Shown: piece by piece, positions 1-7,876 of the stretch
Layout of the letters: each line of letters begins with the position of its first letter
How positions within the stretch are numbered: the first letter of the stretch is position 1
Assembly (NCBI RefSeq): GCF_003987655.1
Contig: NZ_NGKC01000001.1
Span: forward strand, 310,001-374,000
DNA length: 64,000 bases
Direction: 5' to 3'
Origin: Vagococcus acidifermentans
GTDB taxonomy: Bacteria; Bacillota; Bacilli; Lactobacillales; Vagococcaceae
Translations under genes and position numbers: made by a program
The notes under the pieces: model-generated
Databases searched by the model: none
The model's input: only the letters and a program-made list of their open reading frames with translations
What the model was told of the DNA's origin: nothing

Positions 1-1
1 A

Positions 2-1024
2 ATGTTCCGGGTGCTGGACTTCTGGATTGATTTGGGCATTGATGGTGTACGCTTAGATGTTATCAACAATCTCAGTGTTGCCATAGAAATGCCTGATAAT
101 CCTGTTGCTGATTCGGGTGAACAGATTCATAAGTACGACGTGAATCAGAAAGGTATTTTATCTGCCATCAGAAGCATCAAAAAGCACCTTTATTCAAAAG
201 ACAGCGAGTTGTTTGTTGTTGGCGAAGTCAGCTCCGATGAACTGTCTGTTATCCGCAAGTATGTCGGGGAGTCTTTACTGGATACTACATTCAATTTTAA
301 TCTGGGCAGCATGGAGCAGTTTTCTGCGAAAAAAATAGTTGACGAGTTAGCTGCAATGAAAGAGCTGTATCAGGATGGCACATTACCGACACTGTTTTTT
401 AACAGCCATGACATGGCGCGCTCGTGGAACCGCTTGGCAAGTGGCCAGTTGGATAGATATCTGCAGTTAGCAGTTCTAGTTTTATTGAATTGCGGCATTC
501 CTTTTTTATTCCAGGGTGAAGAATCAGGAATAGGGGATTTTATTCCGGAAGATGTGCAGTCAATCAGAGATATCCAAGCGATGACAAAATACTTGTCTGA
601 AATTGAAAAAGGCAGTAGTGTCGACAGTGCTTTGGCACAGGCGAATAGTGTCAACCGGGATAAATCAAGAGGGTTTATGCCGTGGGAAGAAGCAGCAGAG
701 AGTGCGCCAAAATGGATTGGTTACGGCAAAGTAAATGCTGATTGTTGTGAAATCGTTGATTGGTACAAACGGTTGCTGGCTATTAGAGCGACATATATCA
801 GTCATCAAAAGCCGCTAGAAAATTTAACTTGGCAAGATGGTTTGATCTCATATGAAATCGGCCAGTTAGTTATTTATTTAAACTTCAATAATCAGCGGGA
901 TTGTGAAGTGATGATACCGCCTAATAGTAAATTGCTGTTGGGCAGAGGAAAATTAGAGGACTCTGGCACATGCTGCTTACTTTCACGTAATGGCATTTGG
1001 ATAGGGCAGAAAGGACGCAACTAA
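2..1024 (+). CDS. GH13 (alpha-amylase superfamily) glycosidase, 5'-truncated by the window edge
   Basis: C-terminal part of a GH13 alpha-glucosidase-like enzyme; the reading frame is open at the left edge, so the first Met is probably internal. The barrel motif GIDGVRLDV carries the catalytic Asp nucleophile, VVGEVS the general acid Glu, and FFNSHD the conserved His-Asp pair. A GEESG loop followed by DIQA resembles the oligo-1,6-glucosidase and trehalose-6-phosphate hydrolase group. A beta-sandwich-like tail ends the protein. It is translationally coupled to the DUF1861 gene (TAATG) and lies in a mannoside phosphorolysis cluster, so it may trim an alpha-glucosyl part of the same substrate. 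That role is inferred and the exact specificity cannot be read from the sequence. Confidence 0.85.
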   Translation: MFRVLDFWIDLGIDGVRLDVINNLSVAIEMPDNPVADSGEQIHKYDVNQKGILSAIRSIKKHLYSKDSELFVVGEVSSDELSVIRKYVGESLLDTTFNFNLGSMEQFSAKKIVDELAAMKELYQDGTLPTLFFNSHDMARSWNRLASGQLDRYLQLAVLVLLNCGIPFLFQGEESGIGDFIPEDVQSIRDIQAMTKYLSEIEKGSSVDSALAQANSVNRDKSRGFMPWEEAAESAPKWIGYGKVNADCCEIVDWYKRLLAIRATYISHQKPLENLTWQDGLISYEIGQLVIYLNFNNQRDCEVMIPPNSKLLLGRGKLEDSGTCCLLSRNGIWIGQKGRN

Positions 1025-1929
1025 TGATTGCAATTGATGAATTATTAGCTACTCATAGAAAAAAACAGCAAATCGGGCACGCGGAAAACATCGTATTTAA
1101 AGGAGTAGGAGAGAAAGATGTGTATAACATTACTGCTCCTTTCCGCTTGTCCGGCAAGGAAGTGATTGCCGGCAGAGTCGAGTCGCGGGAGTCGGAAATT
1201 TCTGAGATAAGATTTTTTTCTCAATGTGATTCGACGGATGAATGGCATCCGGTCGCACCTTCCCTGTCATTGCCTTTACAGGACCCGTTTGTTACAAAGA
1301 TAGGCAATGAACTTATAATCGGAGGCGTACAGGCTGAGTTTGATGATGAAGGGAAAAACCCGAAATGGCGTACGAATCTTTACTTGCTGACTGATTTTAC
1401 TAGCGTTGACCACATCTTCTCCGGACCGTACGGTATGAAAGATATCCGATTAGCCGAATTGGGGAACGGGCAGATTATCGTCCTGACCCGACCGCAAGGC
1501 GGTGCGGCAGGTAGAGGGAAAATTGGTGTCAACATCATTGAAAAGTTAAGTGATTTGTCAATGGCTGTCATTGACGCGGCGGTTTTGCTTGAAGACCAGT
1601 TCAACGATGAAGAGTGGGGCGGCGCCAACGAGATATATGTAGATGACGGCAGAGTGTGTGTGTTAGGACATATTGCTAAGTTTGATACTGACGGAGACAG
1701 GCATTATTATGCCATGACTTTCGAGTTGGACAGTACATATAAAAAAATGATTCGCCCTCAAATCATTGCGGAAAGAAGAGACTTTTTACCAGGTCCGGCT
1801 AAAAGGGACGATTTAAAGGATGTCGTCTTTAGCGGCGGACTGGTTATGACTGGTGAAACAGCTGTTCTTTATGCAGGGATAAGCGATGCGGCTGCTCAAA
1901 AACTAACAATAAAAAATCCATTTAAGTAA
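1024..1929 (+). CDS. DUF1861 family protein
   Basis: About 301 residues. The chosen ATG overlaps the stop of the GH13 gene (TAATG) and has AAAGGA 7 bases upstream; an upstream in-frame ATG at 997 lies inside the previous gene and lacks a site. The sequence fits the DUF1861 family, whose members lie beside glycoside phosphorylases and are thought to adopt a beta-propeller related to the GH43/GH130 fold. Recurrent blade-like strands and the C-terminal IKNPF end resemble that family. No signal peptide is seen, so it is probably cytoplasmic. Function is unknown: it could be a catalytic or sugar-binding partner of the downstream GH130 enzyme. Confidence 0.8.
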   Translation: MIAIDELLATHRKKQQIGHAENIVFKGVGEKDVYNITAPFRLSGKEVIAGRVESRESEISEIRFFSQCDSTDEWHPVAPSLSLPLQDPFVTKIGNELIIGGVQAEFDDEGKNPKWRTNLYLLTDFTSVDHIFSGPYGMKDIRLAELGNGQIIVLTRPQGGAAGRGKIGVNIIEKLSDLSMAVIDAAVLLEDQFNDEEWGGANEIYVDDGRVCVLGHIAKFDTDGDRHYYAMTFELDSTYKKMIRPQIIAERRDFLPGPAKRDDLKDVVFSGGLVMTGETAVLYAGISDAAAQKLTIKNPFK

Positions 1930-1940
1930 GGAGAAGATAA

Positions 1941-3005
1941 ATGAATATCAATCGTTTTAAAGAGAACCCACTAATCACGCCCAAAGATGTGAAGCCGCTT
2001 CATGACGGTTTTGAAGTCATCGGGGCATTCAATGCCGGTGTTGCGGAATATAATGGCGAAGTGTTACTACTGCTGCGGGTGGCGGAGCGTCCGATTGCAA
2101 CTGATGAACAGCAGATTAAAGCGCCGGTTATTAATAAAGAGACTGGGCAGTTAGAAATCATTACCTTTGATAAAAATGACCCGAAATATAATTTTGATGA
2201 CCCCCGGACAATTCGATTGGCGGATAATCTTGAGCGTTTTGACTATTTGACGTCACTCTCGTATATCCGGATTGCCCGGAGCAACGACGGGCATCACTTT
2301 ACTATTGATGATCAGGCATTTATTTATCCATATAATGAGTATCAGACGTTCGGTATTGAAGATGCACGCTGCACTAAAATAGACGATGTTTATTATGTGA
2401 ATTTCAGTTCTGTTTCTCCTTACGGTGTGTGTGATTCGCTGATTTCTACTGTTGATTTTAAAACGTACGAAGACATGGGGAATATTTTTGCACCTGAAAA
2501 TAAAGATGTCCTGATTTTTCCAGAAAAAATCAATGGTCAGTATTATGCGCTTCATCGTCCTTCTTTAAAAAGTATCGGCAACTATGACATTTGGATTGCG
2601 TCTTCACCAGATTTGAAGGCTTGGGGCAATCACACTCATTTAATCGGAGTAGACAAAGACAATTGGGACAGCGGCCGCATCGGCGGAGGCTTGGTTCCAA
2701 TCAAGACCAGTGAAGGCTGGCTGGAAATTTATCATGGTGCCACAGAAGACCACAGATATTGTATGGGCGCGGTCCTGTTGGATTTGAATGACCCGACTAA
2801 AGTGATAGCCAGAACGAAGACACCAATTATGGAACCGGATGAATCATATGAAAAACAAGGTTTCTTCGGAGATGTCGTGTTCGGCTGCGGCGGTCTTGTC
2901 AAAGGCGATACACTCACCATGTACTATGGGGTAGCTGATACATCAATGGCTGGCTGTGAAATGAGCATCAAGGAAATTTTGCAGCAATTGGCGAATGAAA
3001 GGTGA
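1941..3005 (+). CDS. GH130 beta-mannoside phosphorylase family protein
   Basis: 354 residues, ATG preceded by AAGGAGAAG. The N-terminus (RFKENPLITP, then FNAGVAEYNGEVLLLLRVAE) and the internal GIEDARCT and YHGATEDH motifs are typical of GH130, a five-bladed beta-propeller family that phosphorolyses beta-mannosides and releases alpha-mannose 1-phosphate. The Asp in GIEDAR is the expected proton donor. The phosphohexomutase gene begins 4 bases after its stop, so mannose 1-phosphate could pass directly to mannose 6-phosphate. The acceptor sugar (glucose, mannose or N-acetylglucosamine) cannot be told from the sequence. It is cytoplasmic, with no signal peptide. Confidence 0.88.
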   Translation: MNINRFKENPLITPKDVKPLHDGFEVIGAFNAGVAEYNGEVLLLLRVAERPIATDEQQIKAPVINKETGQLEIITFDKNDPKYNFDDPRTIRLADNLERFDYLTSLSYIRIARSNDGHHFTIDDQAFIYPYNEYQTFGIEDARCTKIDDVYYVNFSSVSPYGVCDSLISTVDFKTYEDMGNIFAPENKDVLIFPEKINGQYYALHRPSLKSIGNYDIWIASSPDLKAWGNHTHLIGVDKDNWDSGRIGGGLVPIKTSEGWLEIYHGATEDHRYCMGAVLLDLNDPTKVIARTKTPIMEPDESYEKQGFFGDVVFGCGGLVKGDTLTMYYGVADTSMAGCEMSIKEILQQLANER

Positions 3006-3009
3006 TTAC

Positions 3010-4764
3010 GTGGATTGGGTAAAAAAATATAATGAGTGGATGCACCAGCCGGACTTGGATGCCAGACTAAAAAAAGAGCTGCTGCTGATCGAAAAAGAGT
3101 CAGAGAAGGAAGATCGTTTTTATGATTACTTGGCATTCGGAACAGGCGGCATACGCGGTCAGTTAGGTGTCGGTACAAACAGGATGAACATTTATACGAT
3201 TAAGCGGACGGCCAAAGGGTTGGCACAGTTTATTGCAGACCAGGGCGTGGAAGCGATGAAGGCAGGTGTGGTCATAGGTTATGACAATCGTTACCAGTCA
3301 AGAGAATTTGCTGAGTGGACTGCCAGAGTTCTAGCGTCAGCCGGCGTTCATGTATCGTTAATGGCCAGAATGTGTCCGACACCTGAACTGGCTTTTCTGG
3401 TGAGGGAACTTCACACGTTTGCCGGGGTGATGATTACAGCAAGCCATAATCCGGGAGACTATAATGGTTTTAAAGTTTATGGCAATGACGGCGGGCAAAT
3501 CACATTAGAAATGGCGGGAGAATTATCCAAGCTGTTGTCGGCAATCGATGATGAATTAACCATTAAAGCAGATTCCCTGATTTCTTACATACTAGCCGGA
3601 GATGTTGATTTGCTCGATGAGCAAGCAGATGCATTGTATTTAAAGTGTTTAGCAGAGGTTAGTCAAAATAAAGAACTGGCGAAACAAGCAGGAAGCCAGC
3701 TGTCAATCCTTTATACGCCATTGCATGGCACGGGGGAAGCGCTGATAACAAAAGGGCTTGCACATGCAGGATTTACCCATCTGACGGTATTAGCCAGCCA
3801 GGCAGATGGCGACCCCGGTTTTTCGACAACAACATTTCCGAATCCTGAAGTGCGGACTGCGTTCGATTTATCAGTTGAAACAGCCGTAAGTGACGGAGCT
3901 GAACTGATTTTGGGCACCGACCCTGATTCAGACAGGCTGGGAGTCGTGCTGATGGAAAACAAGGTCCCTGTTTATTTGAATGGCAACCAAGTCGGTGTAT
4001 TGCTGCTGAGTTATTTGATAGAAGAAGCTGTTCGTCAAAGGAAAGATTTGTCTGATTATTTTATTGCGAAAACAATTGTGACATCCGACCTTGGGAAAAA
4101 GCTGGCAGAAAAATATCAACTCGAAGTCAGAGAAACGTTAACAGGATTTAAATATATTGGAGAACAAATCAAAGTAGCGGAAAAAGAGGGATCGAAAATT
4201 TTTTTGTTCGGCTACGAAGAAAGCAATGGTTATTTAATAAAACCCTTTGTGCGGGATAAGGATGCAATTCAAGCAGCGTTGTTAATGGCTGAACTGTCAT
4301 TGGCCTGTAAGCAAAACGATTTGACACTGACACAAAAGCTGGAGCAAATTTATGAGGAGTTCGGTTTCTTTCTGGAAGAACTTGATACGATAGAATTTCC
4401 GGGAAAAATCGGGCTGCAAAAAATGTCTGACTTAATTTCGCTTATACGTCAGACACCTATTATGGAAATCGGCCATAAGAAAGTTCTTATCAAAGAAGAC
4501 TATTTAACTGGCGACAAGCTATTTATGGCTACCGGGCGGACAGAACGGCTCGAATTGCCCAAGTCGGATGTTATTAAATTTGTGTTTCAAGATGACTCAT
4601 GGATTTGTATTCGACCTTCTGGAACAGAGCCAAAATGTAAAATCTATTACTCAACTTGCGCCGGCTCCTACGAAGAAAGCAGCACGGATATGCTGGCGAT
4701 GAAACAGTCATTCCAGTCACTGATCAATGATCTGAACCGAGAACCTGTATATCAAACACTTTAG
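3010..4764 (+). CDS. Phospho-sugar mutase (phosphoglucomutase/phosphomannomutase)
   Basis: 584 residues from a GTG start with AAAGGTGAT 5-6 bases upstream; the earlier in-frame ATG at 2995 would overlap the GH130 gene. The alpha-D-phosphohexomutase domains appear in order: TGGIRG near the N-terminus, the active-site serine loop TASHNP, the metal loop DPDSDR, the sugar-binding loop GYEESNGY, and the phosphate-binding end RPSGTEPK. Length and motifs match the long Firmicute PgcA-type enzymes. It interconverts hexose 1- and 6-phosphates. Its position as the last gene after the GH130 phosphorylase suggests work on mannose 1-phosphate as well as glucose 1-phosphate. An intrinsic terminator follows. 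Confidence 0.9.
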   Translation: MDWVKKYNEWMHQPDLDARLKKELLLIEKESEKEDRFYDYLAFGTGGIRGQLGVGTNRMNIYTIKRTAKGLAQFIADQGVEAMKAGVVIGYDNRYQSREFAEWTARVLASAGVHVSLMARMCPTPELAFLVRELHTFAGVMITASHNPGDYNGFKVYGNDGGQITLEMAGELSKLLSAIDDELTIKADSLISYILAGDVDLLDEQADALYLKCLAEVSQNKELAKQAGSQLSILYTPLHGTGEALITKGLAHAGFTHLTVLASQADGDPGFSTTTFPNPEVRTAFDLSVETAVSDGAELILGTDPDSDRLGVVLMENKVPVYLNGNQVGVLLLSYLIEEAVRQRKDLSDYFIAKTIVTSDLGKKLAEKYQLEVRETLTGFKYIGEQIKVAEKEGSKIFLFGYEESNGYLIKPFVRDKDAIQAALLMAELSLACKQNDLTLTQKLEQIYEEFGFFLEELDTIEFPGKIGLQKMSDLISLIRQTPIMEIGHKKVLIKEDYLTGDKLFMATGRTERLELPKSDVIKFVFQDDSWICIRPSGTEPKCKIYYSTCAGSYEESSTDMLAMKQSFQSLINDLNREPVYQTL

Positions 4765-4785
4765 TATATAACAGCAAAACAAATG

Positions 4786-4830
4786 AAACGGATTGTACGT
4801 GAATATCGTGCAGTCCGTTTGTTTATTTGT
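4786..4830 (+). terminator. Intrinsic terminator after the mutase gene
   Basis: Arms 4786-4799 and 4807-4820 form a 14-bp stem with two G-T wobbles and a 7-base loop, followed by a T-rich tail (GTTTATTTGT). It closes the GH13-DUF1861-GH130-mutase operon. Confidence 0.85.
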
Positions 4831-5389
4831 CAGGTAAAAAGAGCAATTACCCACCGTATTTATCCCGCAAGCCGGTGCATAAATAACTATTTATTATTTT
4901 TTTAATAATAGATAAATTGTTTTTAAATTTAAGTATTCAACAGCTTGATCTGCTTTTTTATATAAGCAGACAATTTATTTGTTTTGTAATGATTATTTTT
5001 CAAAAAAAGACAAATGACAATTTCATTGTCTAATTAATCAGATAACTTTTTATGCTGTTTCTAACAGGTTAACTGTAATTAAAAAATGACAGCGTTTTAT
5101 TTCTCAAAAATACCTTTCAAAAAATAGTGTATTTATGATTGTTTTTTTGATATAATTTATATAGATGGATTAGTGATAAAAATCACTTATTATAATATTT
5201 ATTTCTTTACAATGTGTCAAATGTTACTGGCAGTCCCGGTAAGCCGGGGGATGATCAGAAATCAAAATAAATAAAGTTATTTATAGGATGTGTTAAATAA
5301 CATTTTTTATAGTGCGGAATGACAACTGGTGTGAAAATCCGTTTATGCGGATTTTAACTATAAAATACTATATTTAGGAGGAATTTCAT
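4831..5389 (+). promoter_or_regulatory. Long AT-rich promoter and structured leader region of nox
   Basis: 559 bases without a supported gene. TATAAT boxes occur at 5151-5156 and 5191-5196. Downstream are four consecutive short inverted repeats: CCCGG-TAAG-CCGGG (5235-5248), ATAAATAA-AG-TTATTTAT (5267-5284), TGTTA-AA-TAACA (5291-5302) and AAAATCCG-TTTATG-CGGATTTT (5334-5355). The ribosome site AGGAGG is at 5377-5382. No known riboswitch consensus was recognised. The first part (4831-5140) is plain AT-rich sequence. Confidence 0.5.
5172..5187. promoter_or_regulatory. CRP/FNR-like palindrome upstream of nox
   Basis: Perfect inverted repeat AGTGAT-AAAA-ATCACT, directly before the TATAAT box at 5191. 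The half-site spacing (GTGA-N6-TCAC) matches the CRP/FNR family. Rex sites have a wider spacing (N8). The position overlapping the core promoter would suit repression from the 5191 promoter. The identity of the regulator is inferred. Confidence 0.5.
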
Positions 5390-6718
5390 TTGAAGACAGT
5401 AATTATTGGAACGAATCATGCAGGCATTGCAGCGGCTAATACATTGTTGGACACGTATCCGGATCAAGAAGTGGTCATGATTGATAAAAACACTAACTTG
5501 AGTTATTTGGGTTGCGGGACGGCACTTTGGGTAGGCAGACAGATTGATTCTTATGAGAATTTATTTTATACGAATAAGGAAGCATTTGCAGAGAAAGGTG
5601 CAAGAATCAGCCTGGAAACGACTGTCACGCATGTTGATTTTGATAAGAAAATTGTCTATTGTGAAAAGAATGATGGGGAAACCTTTGAAGAGTCATACGA
5701 CAAATTGATTTTAGCCACTGGTTCTGTGCCAATTTCGCCAAATCTTCCCGGCAAGGACCTGAAAGGTGTAAATTTCTTGAAATTATTCCAGGATGGTCAG
5801 GAAGTTGACCGTCAAATGAGCGATCCGAACGTAAAAAATGTCGCAGTCATTGGTGCCGGTTATATCGGTGTTGAAATTGCAGAGGCTGCCAAACGGCGGG
5901 GCAAGGAAGTTAAACTGTTTGATGCAGAGCCGACCAGCTTGGCCAGTTATTATGATGACTGGTTCACAAAAGGCATGGATGCTAACTTGGAAAAACACGG
6001 CATTGAGCTGCACTACGAGGAGTTGGCCACAGCTTATAAGGGCACAGACCATGTGGACACGCTGGTGACAGACAAAGGCGAGTACCCGGTTGATTTAGTC
6101 ATCAACGCCATCGGTTTCCGCCCGAACAATGAACTCGGCAAAGAACATCTGGAACTTTTTGCTAACGGTGCTTATCAGGTGGACCGCCATCAGCAGACAA
6201 GCGACCCTGATGTTTATGCCATCGGCGACTGTGCCATCGTTTACTCCAATGCACTGCAGGCCGAAGCTTACATCGCACTGGCGACTAATGCGGTACGTTC
6301 CGGTATCGTTGCGGCACACAATATCGGCGGCACGCCGTTAGAATCAATTGGGGTGCAAGGCTCAAATGGCATTTCGATTTTCGGCTACAACATGGTTTCC
6401 ACTGGCTTATCCGTGAAAATGGCCGAAAAGAATGGTCTGAAAGTCAGCTACACGGATTTTGAAGACCTGCAGCGCCCTGGTTTCATGAAAGAAAATGCAA
6501 AGGTAAAAATCCGCATTGTGTATGAAACAGAATCGCGCCGCGTGGTCGGAGCACAGCTGGCGTCAGAAGAAGACATTTCAATGGGTATCCACATGTTCTC
6601 GCTGGCGATTGAAGAAAAAGTGACTATCGACAAATTGAAGCTATTGGATATTTTCTTCCTGCCGCACTTCAACCAGCCGTATAACTACATCACAATGGCC
6701 GCACTAAGCGCCGAATAA
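5390..6718 (+). CDS. nox: NADH oxidase (FAD/NAD-dependent, water-forming type)
   Basis: 442 residues from a TTG start with AGGAGG 7 bases upstream. This is a pyridine nucleotide-disulfide oxidoreductase: an FAD-binding N-terminus (VIIGTNHAGIAAAN) with conserved His10, a single redox Cys42 in YLGCGTALWVG, an NADH-binding GAGYIGVE motif near residue 160, the second FAD motif AIGDCA, and a C-terminal dimerisation domain. One Cys in this position is typical of NADH oxidases that reduce O2 to water through a Cys-sulfenic acid; NADH peroxidase and CoA-disulfide reductase are close relatives. It regenerates NAD+ under oxygen and so supports extra ATP from mixed-acid routes. It is monocistronic and closed by a terminator. 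Confidence 0.92.
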   Translation: MKTVIIGTNHAGIAAANTLLDTYPDQEVVMIDKNTNLSYLGCGTALWVGRQIDSYENLFYTNKEAFAEKGARISLETTVTHVDFDKKIVYCEKNDGETFEESYDKLILATGSVPISPNLPGKDLKGVNFLKLFQDGQEVDRQMSDPNVKNVAVIGAGYIGVEIAEAAKRRGKEVKLFDAEPTSLASYYDDWFTKGMDANLEKHGIELHYEELATAYKGTDHVDTLVTDKGEYPVDLVINAIGFRPNNELGKEHLELFANGAYQVDRHQQTSDPDVYAIGDCAIVYSNALQAEAYIALATNAVRSGIVAAHNIGGTPLESIGVQGSNGISIFGYNMVSTGLSVKMAEKNGLKVSYTDFEDLQRPGFMKENAKVKIRIVYETESRRVVGAQLASEEDISMGIHMFSLAIEEKVTIDKLKLLDIFFLPHFNQPYNYITMAALSAE

Positions 6719-6728
6719 ACATAATCTG

Positions 6729-6765
6729 CCGGTTCTCCAAATATTGGAGAGCCGGTTATTTATTT
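6729..6765 (+). terminator. Intrinsic terminator of nox
   Basis: 12-bp stem CCGGTTCTCCAA / TTGGAGAGCCGG with one wobble and a 3-base loop, then TTATTTATTTT. The following 6766-6913 stretch shows no gene or clear signal. Confidence 0.88.
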
Positions 6766-6913
6766 TGTAAGAAGCGGCCCTGCCGGCAATCATCCGGAGG
6801 GAGAAACAAAATCGCTTTTTTCTGGAATCGGCCAACACCCCAGCGCGATACGGAAAAGCTGTCTGTAAATGGGGGGACTGTTGCCAAAAAGAAGCTCACC
6901 ATCTAATGATAAG

Positions 6914-6943
6914 TGGACGCACTAAACGACCGCGTGTTATAAT
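6914..6943 (+). promoter_or_regulatory. Promoter of the TPP-controlled tenA-thiW operon
   Basis: TGGACG (6914-6919), 18-base spacer, TATAAT (6938-6943). The predicted start falls just before the THI-box aptamer at 6966. Confidence 0.6.
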
Positions 6944-6965
6944 TTTGGTACATGCTAATATAAAA

Positions 6966-7038
6966 ACATTTGGGGTGCGTAAAAGCTGAGATGATACCCA
7001 TAGCATCTGATCCAGTTAGTACTGGCGAAGAGAAATGT
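6966..7038 (+). ncRNA. TPP riboswitch (THI box)
   Basis: Contains the signature elements GGGGTGC, CTGAGATGATACCC, CTGATCCAGTTAGTACTGGCGAAG. The ends ACATTT (6966-6971) and AAATGT (7033-7038) pair to form P1. It binds thiamine pyrophosphate. The downstream genes tenA and thiW fit thiamine salvage. A terminator (7072-7104) forms the expression platform. Confidence 0.93.
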
Positions 7039-7071
7039 CTTTTGACTGAAAAACGCTTATTCTGTTATGAC

Positions 7072-7104
7072 GCCCATCCATTGATAGTGGACGGGCTTTT
7101 TTAT
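7072..7104 (+). terminator. TPP-riboswitch expression-platform terminator
   Basis: GCCCATCCA / TGGACGGGC arms with one A-C mismatch and a 7-base loop, followed by TTTTTTA. It lies between the aptamer and tenA, so transcription is expected to stop when TPP is bound. Confidence 0.8.
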
Positions 7105-7151
7105 GCAATCAGGGTAACTAGCCGTTAGTTTAGTCACTAAGTCCGGCTGTG

Positions 7152-7184
7152 CGCCTCCATCTGTTTAAAATTTTTTGGGAGGCG
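7152..7184 (+). promoter_or_regulatory. Possible Shine-Dalgarno-sequestering hairpin before tenA
   Basis: CGCCTCC (7152-7158) is exactly complementary to GGAGGCG (7178-7184), which contains the tenA ribosome binding site. A 19-base AT-rich loop separates them. If it forms, it would mask initiation at the GTG at 7190, adding a translational layer downstream of the transcriptional terminator. Confidence 0.5.
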
Positions 7185-7189
7185 ATTGC

Positions 7190-7876
7190 GTGTTTACAGA
7201 AAAAGTGCGAAAGAAAACCATTCCTTATTGGGAAGGCAGTTTCAGTCATCCGTTTATTGTCGAGTTGCAGAAAGGGTCGCTTGACAGTGACGTCTTTCGT
7301 TATTATTTGATTCAGGACCGCTATTATTTGGAACATTTCAGCAAACTGCACATATTGTTAGCGGAAACGGCGGCTGACAAAAAAGTCCGGGACATGCTGC
7401 TGTCAGGGGCAAAGCATCTGGCAGACGGCGAGCTGATGATTCGCGAGGAGTTCTTCAGTGAATTACGTATCACAGATGAAGAAATAGCCAAGACACCTAT
7501 TGCACCGACAGCCTACCACTACGTGTCTCACATGTACCGCCAGTTGACTGACGGTACAATGAACAGTGCTCTTGCAGGGCTTTTGCCGTGTGCATGGCTG
7601 TATCAGGAAATCGGGGGGCATCTCGCCACAGGCGGCTCGCCGCATCCTCTCTATGACCGCTGGATTGAAACATACGCAGGGGAAGACTCTGCCCAAGAAG
7701 TGCGCAGGCAATGCAGCCTTTTGAATACATTATATGAGCACTCTGACGCAGTGGAGCAGCATCAGATGACAGAAGCGTTTGTTATCAGTGCCAAAATGGA
7801 GTTTTTATTTTGGGAGATGGCGTACACGCTGCAAACATGGCCGGAAGGTGATCATCATGCCGTCCCATTCCGCTAA
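7190..7876 (+). CDS. tenA: TenA family protein (thiaminase II / aminopyrimidine aminohydrolase)
   Basis: 228 residues from GTG, with GGGAGG 7 bases upstream. TenA hydrolyses aminopyrimidine products of thiamine breakdown, feeding the salvaged pyrimidine back to HMP. The family fold is all-helical. Visible landmarks are an IQDRYYLEHF motif near residue 45, the catalytic Cys134 in LLPCAWLYQEIG, and a C-terminal Glu in EFLFWEMAY. It is under the TPP riboswitch and overlaps thiW by 20 bases, so the two genes are co-translated. The pair suggests import of a thiazole or pyrimidine precursor followed by salvage rather than de novo synthesis. Confidence 0.92.
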   Translation: MFTEKVRKKTIPYWEGSFSHPFIVELQKGSLDSDVFRYYLIQDRYYLEHFSKLHILLAETAADKKVRDMLLSGAKHLADGELMIREEFFSELRITDEEIAKTPIAPTAYHYVSHMYRQLTDGTMNSALAGLLPCAWLYQEIGGHLATGGSPHPLYDRWIETYAGEDSAQEVRRQCSLLNTLYEHSDAVEQHQMTEAFVISAKMEFLFWEMAYTLQTWPEGDHHAVPFR

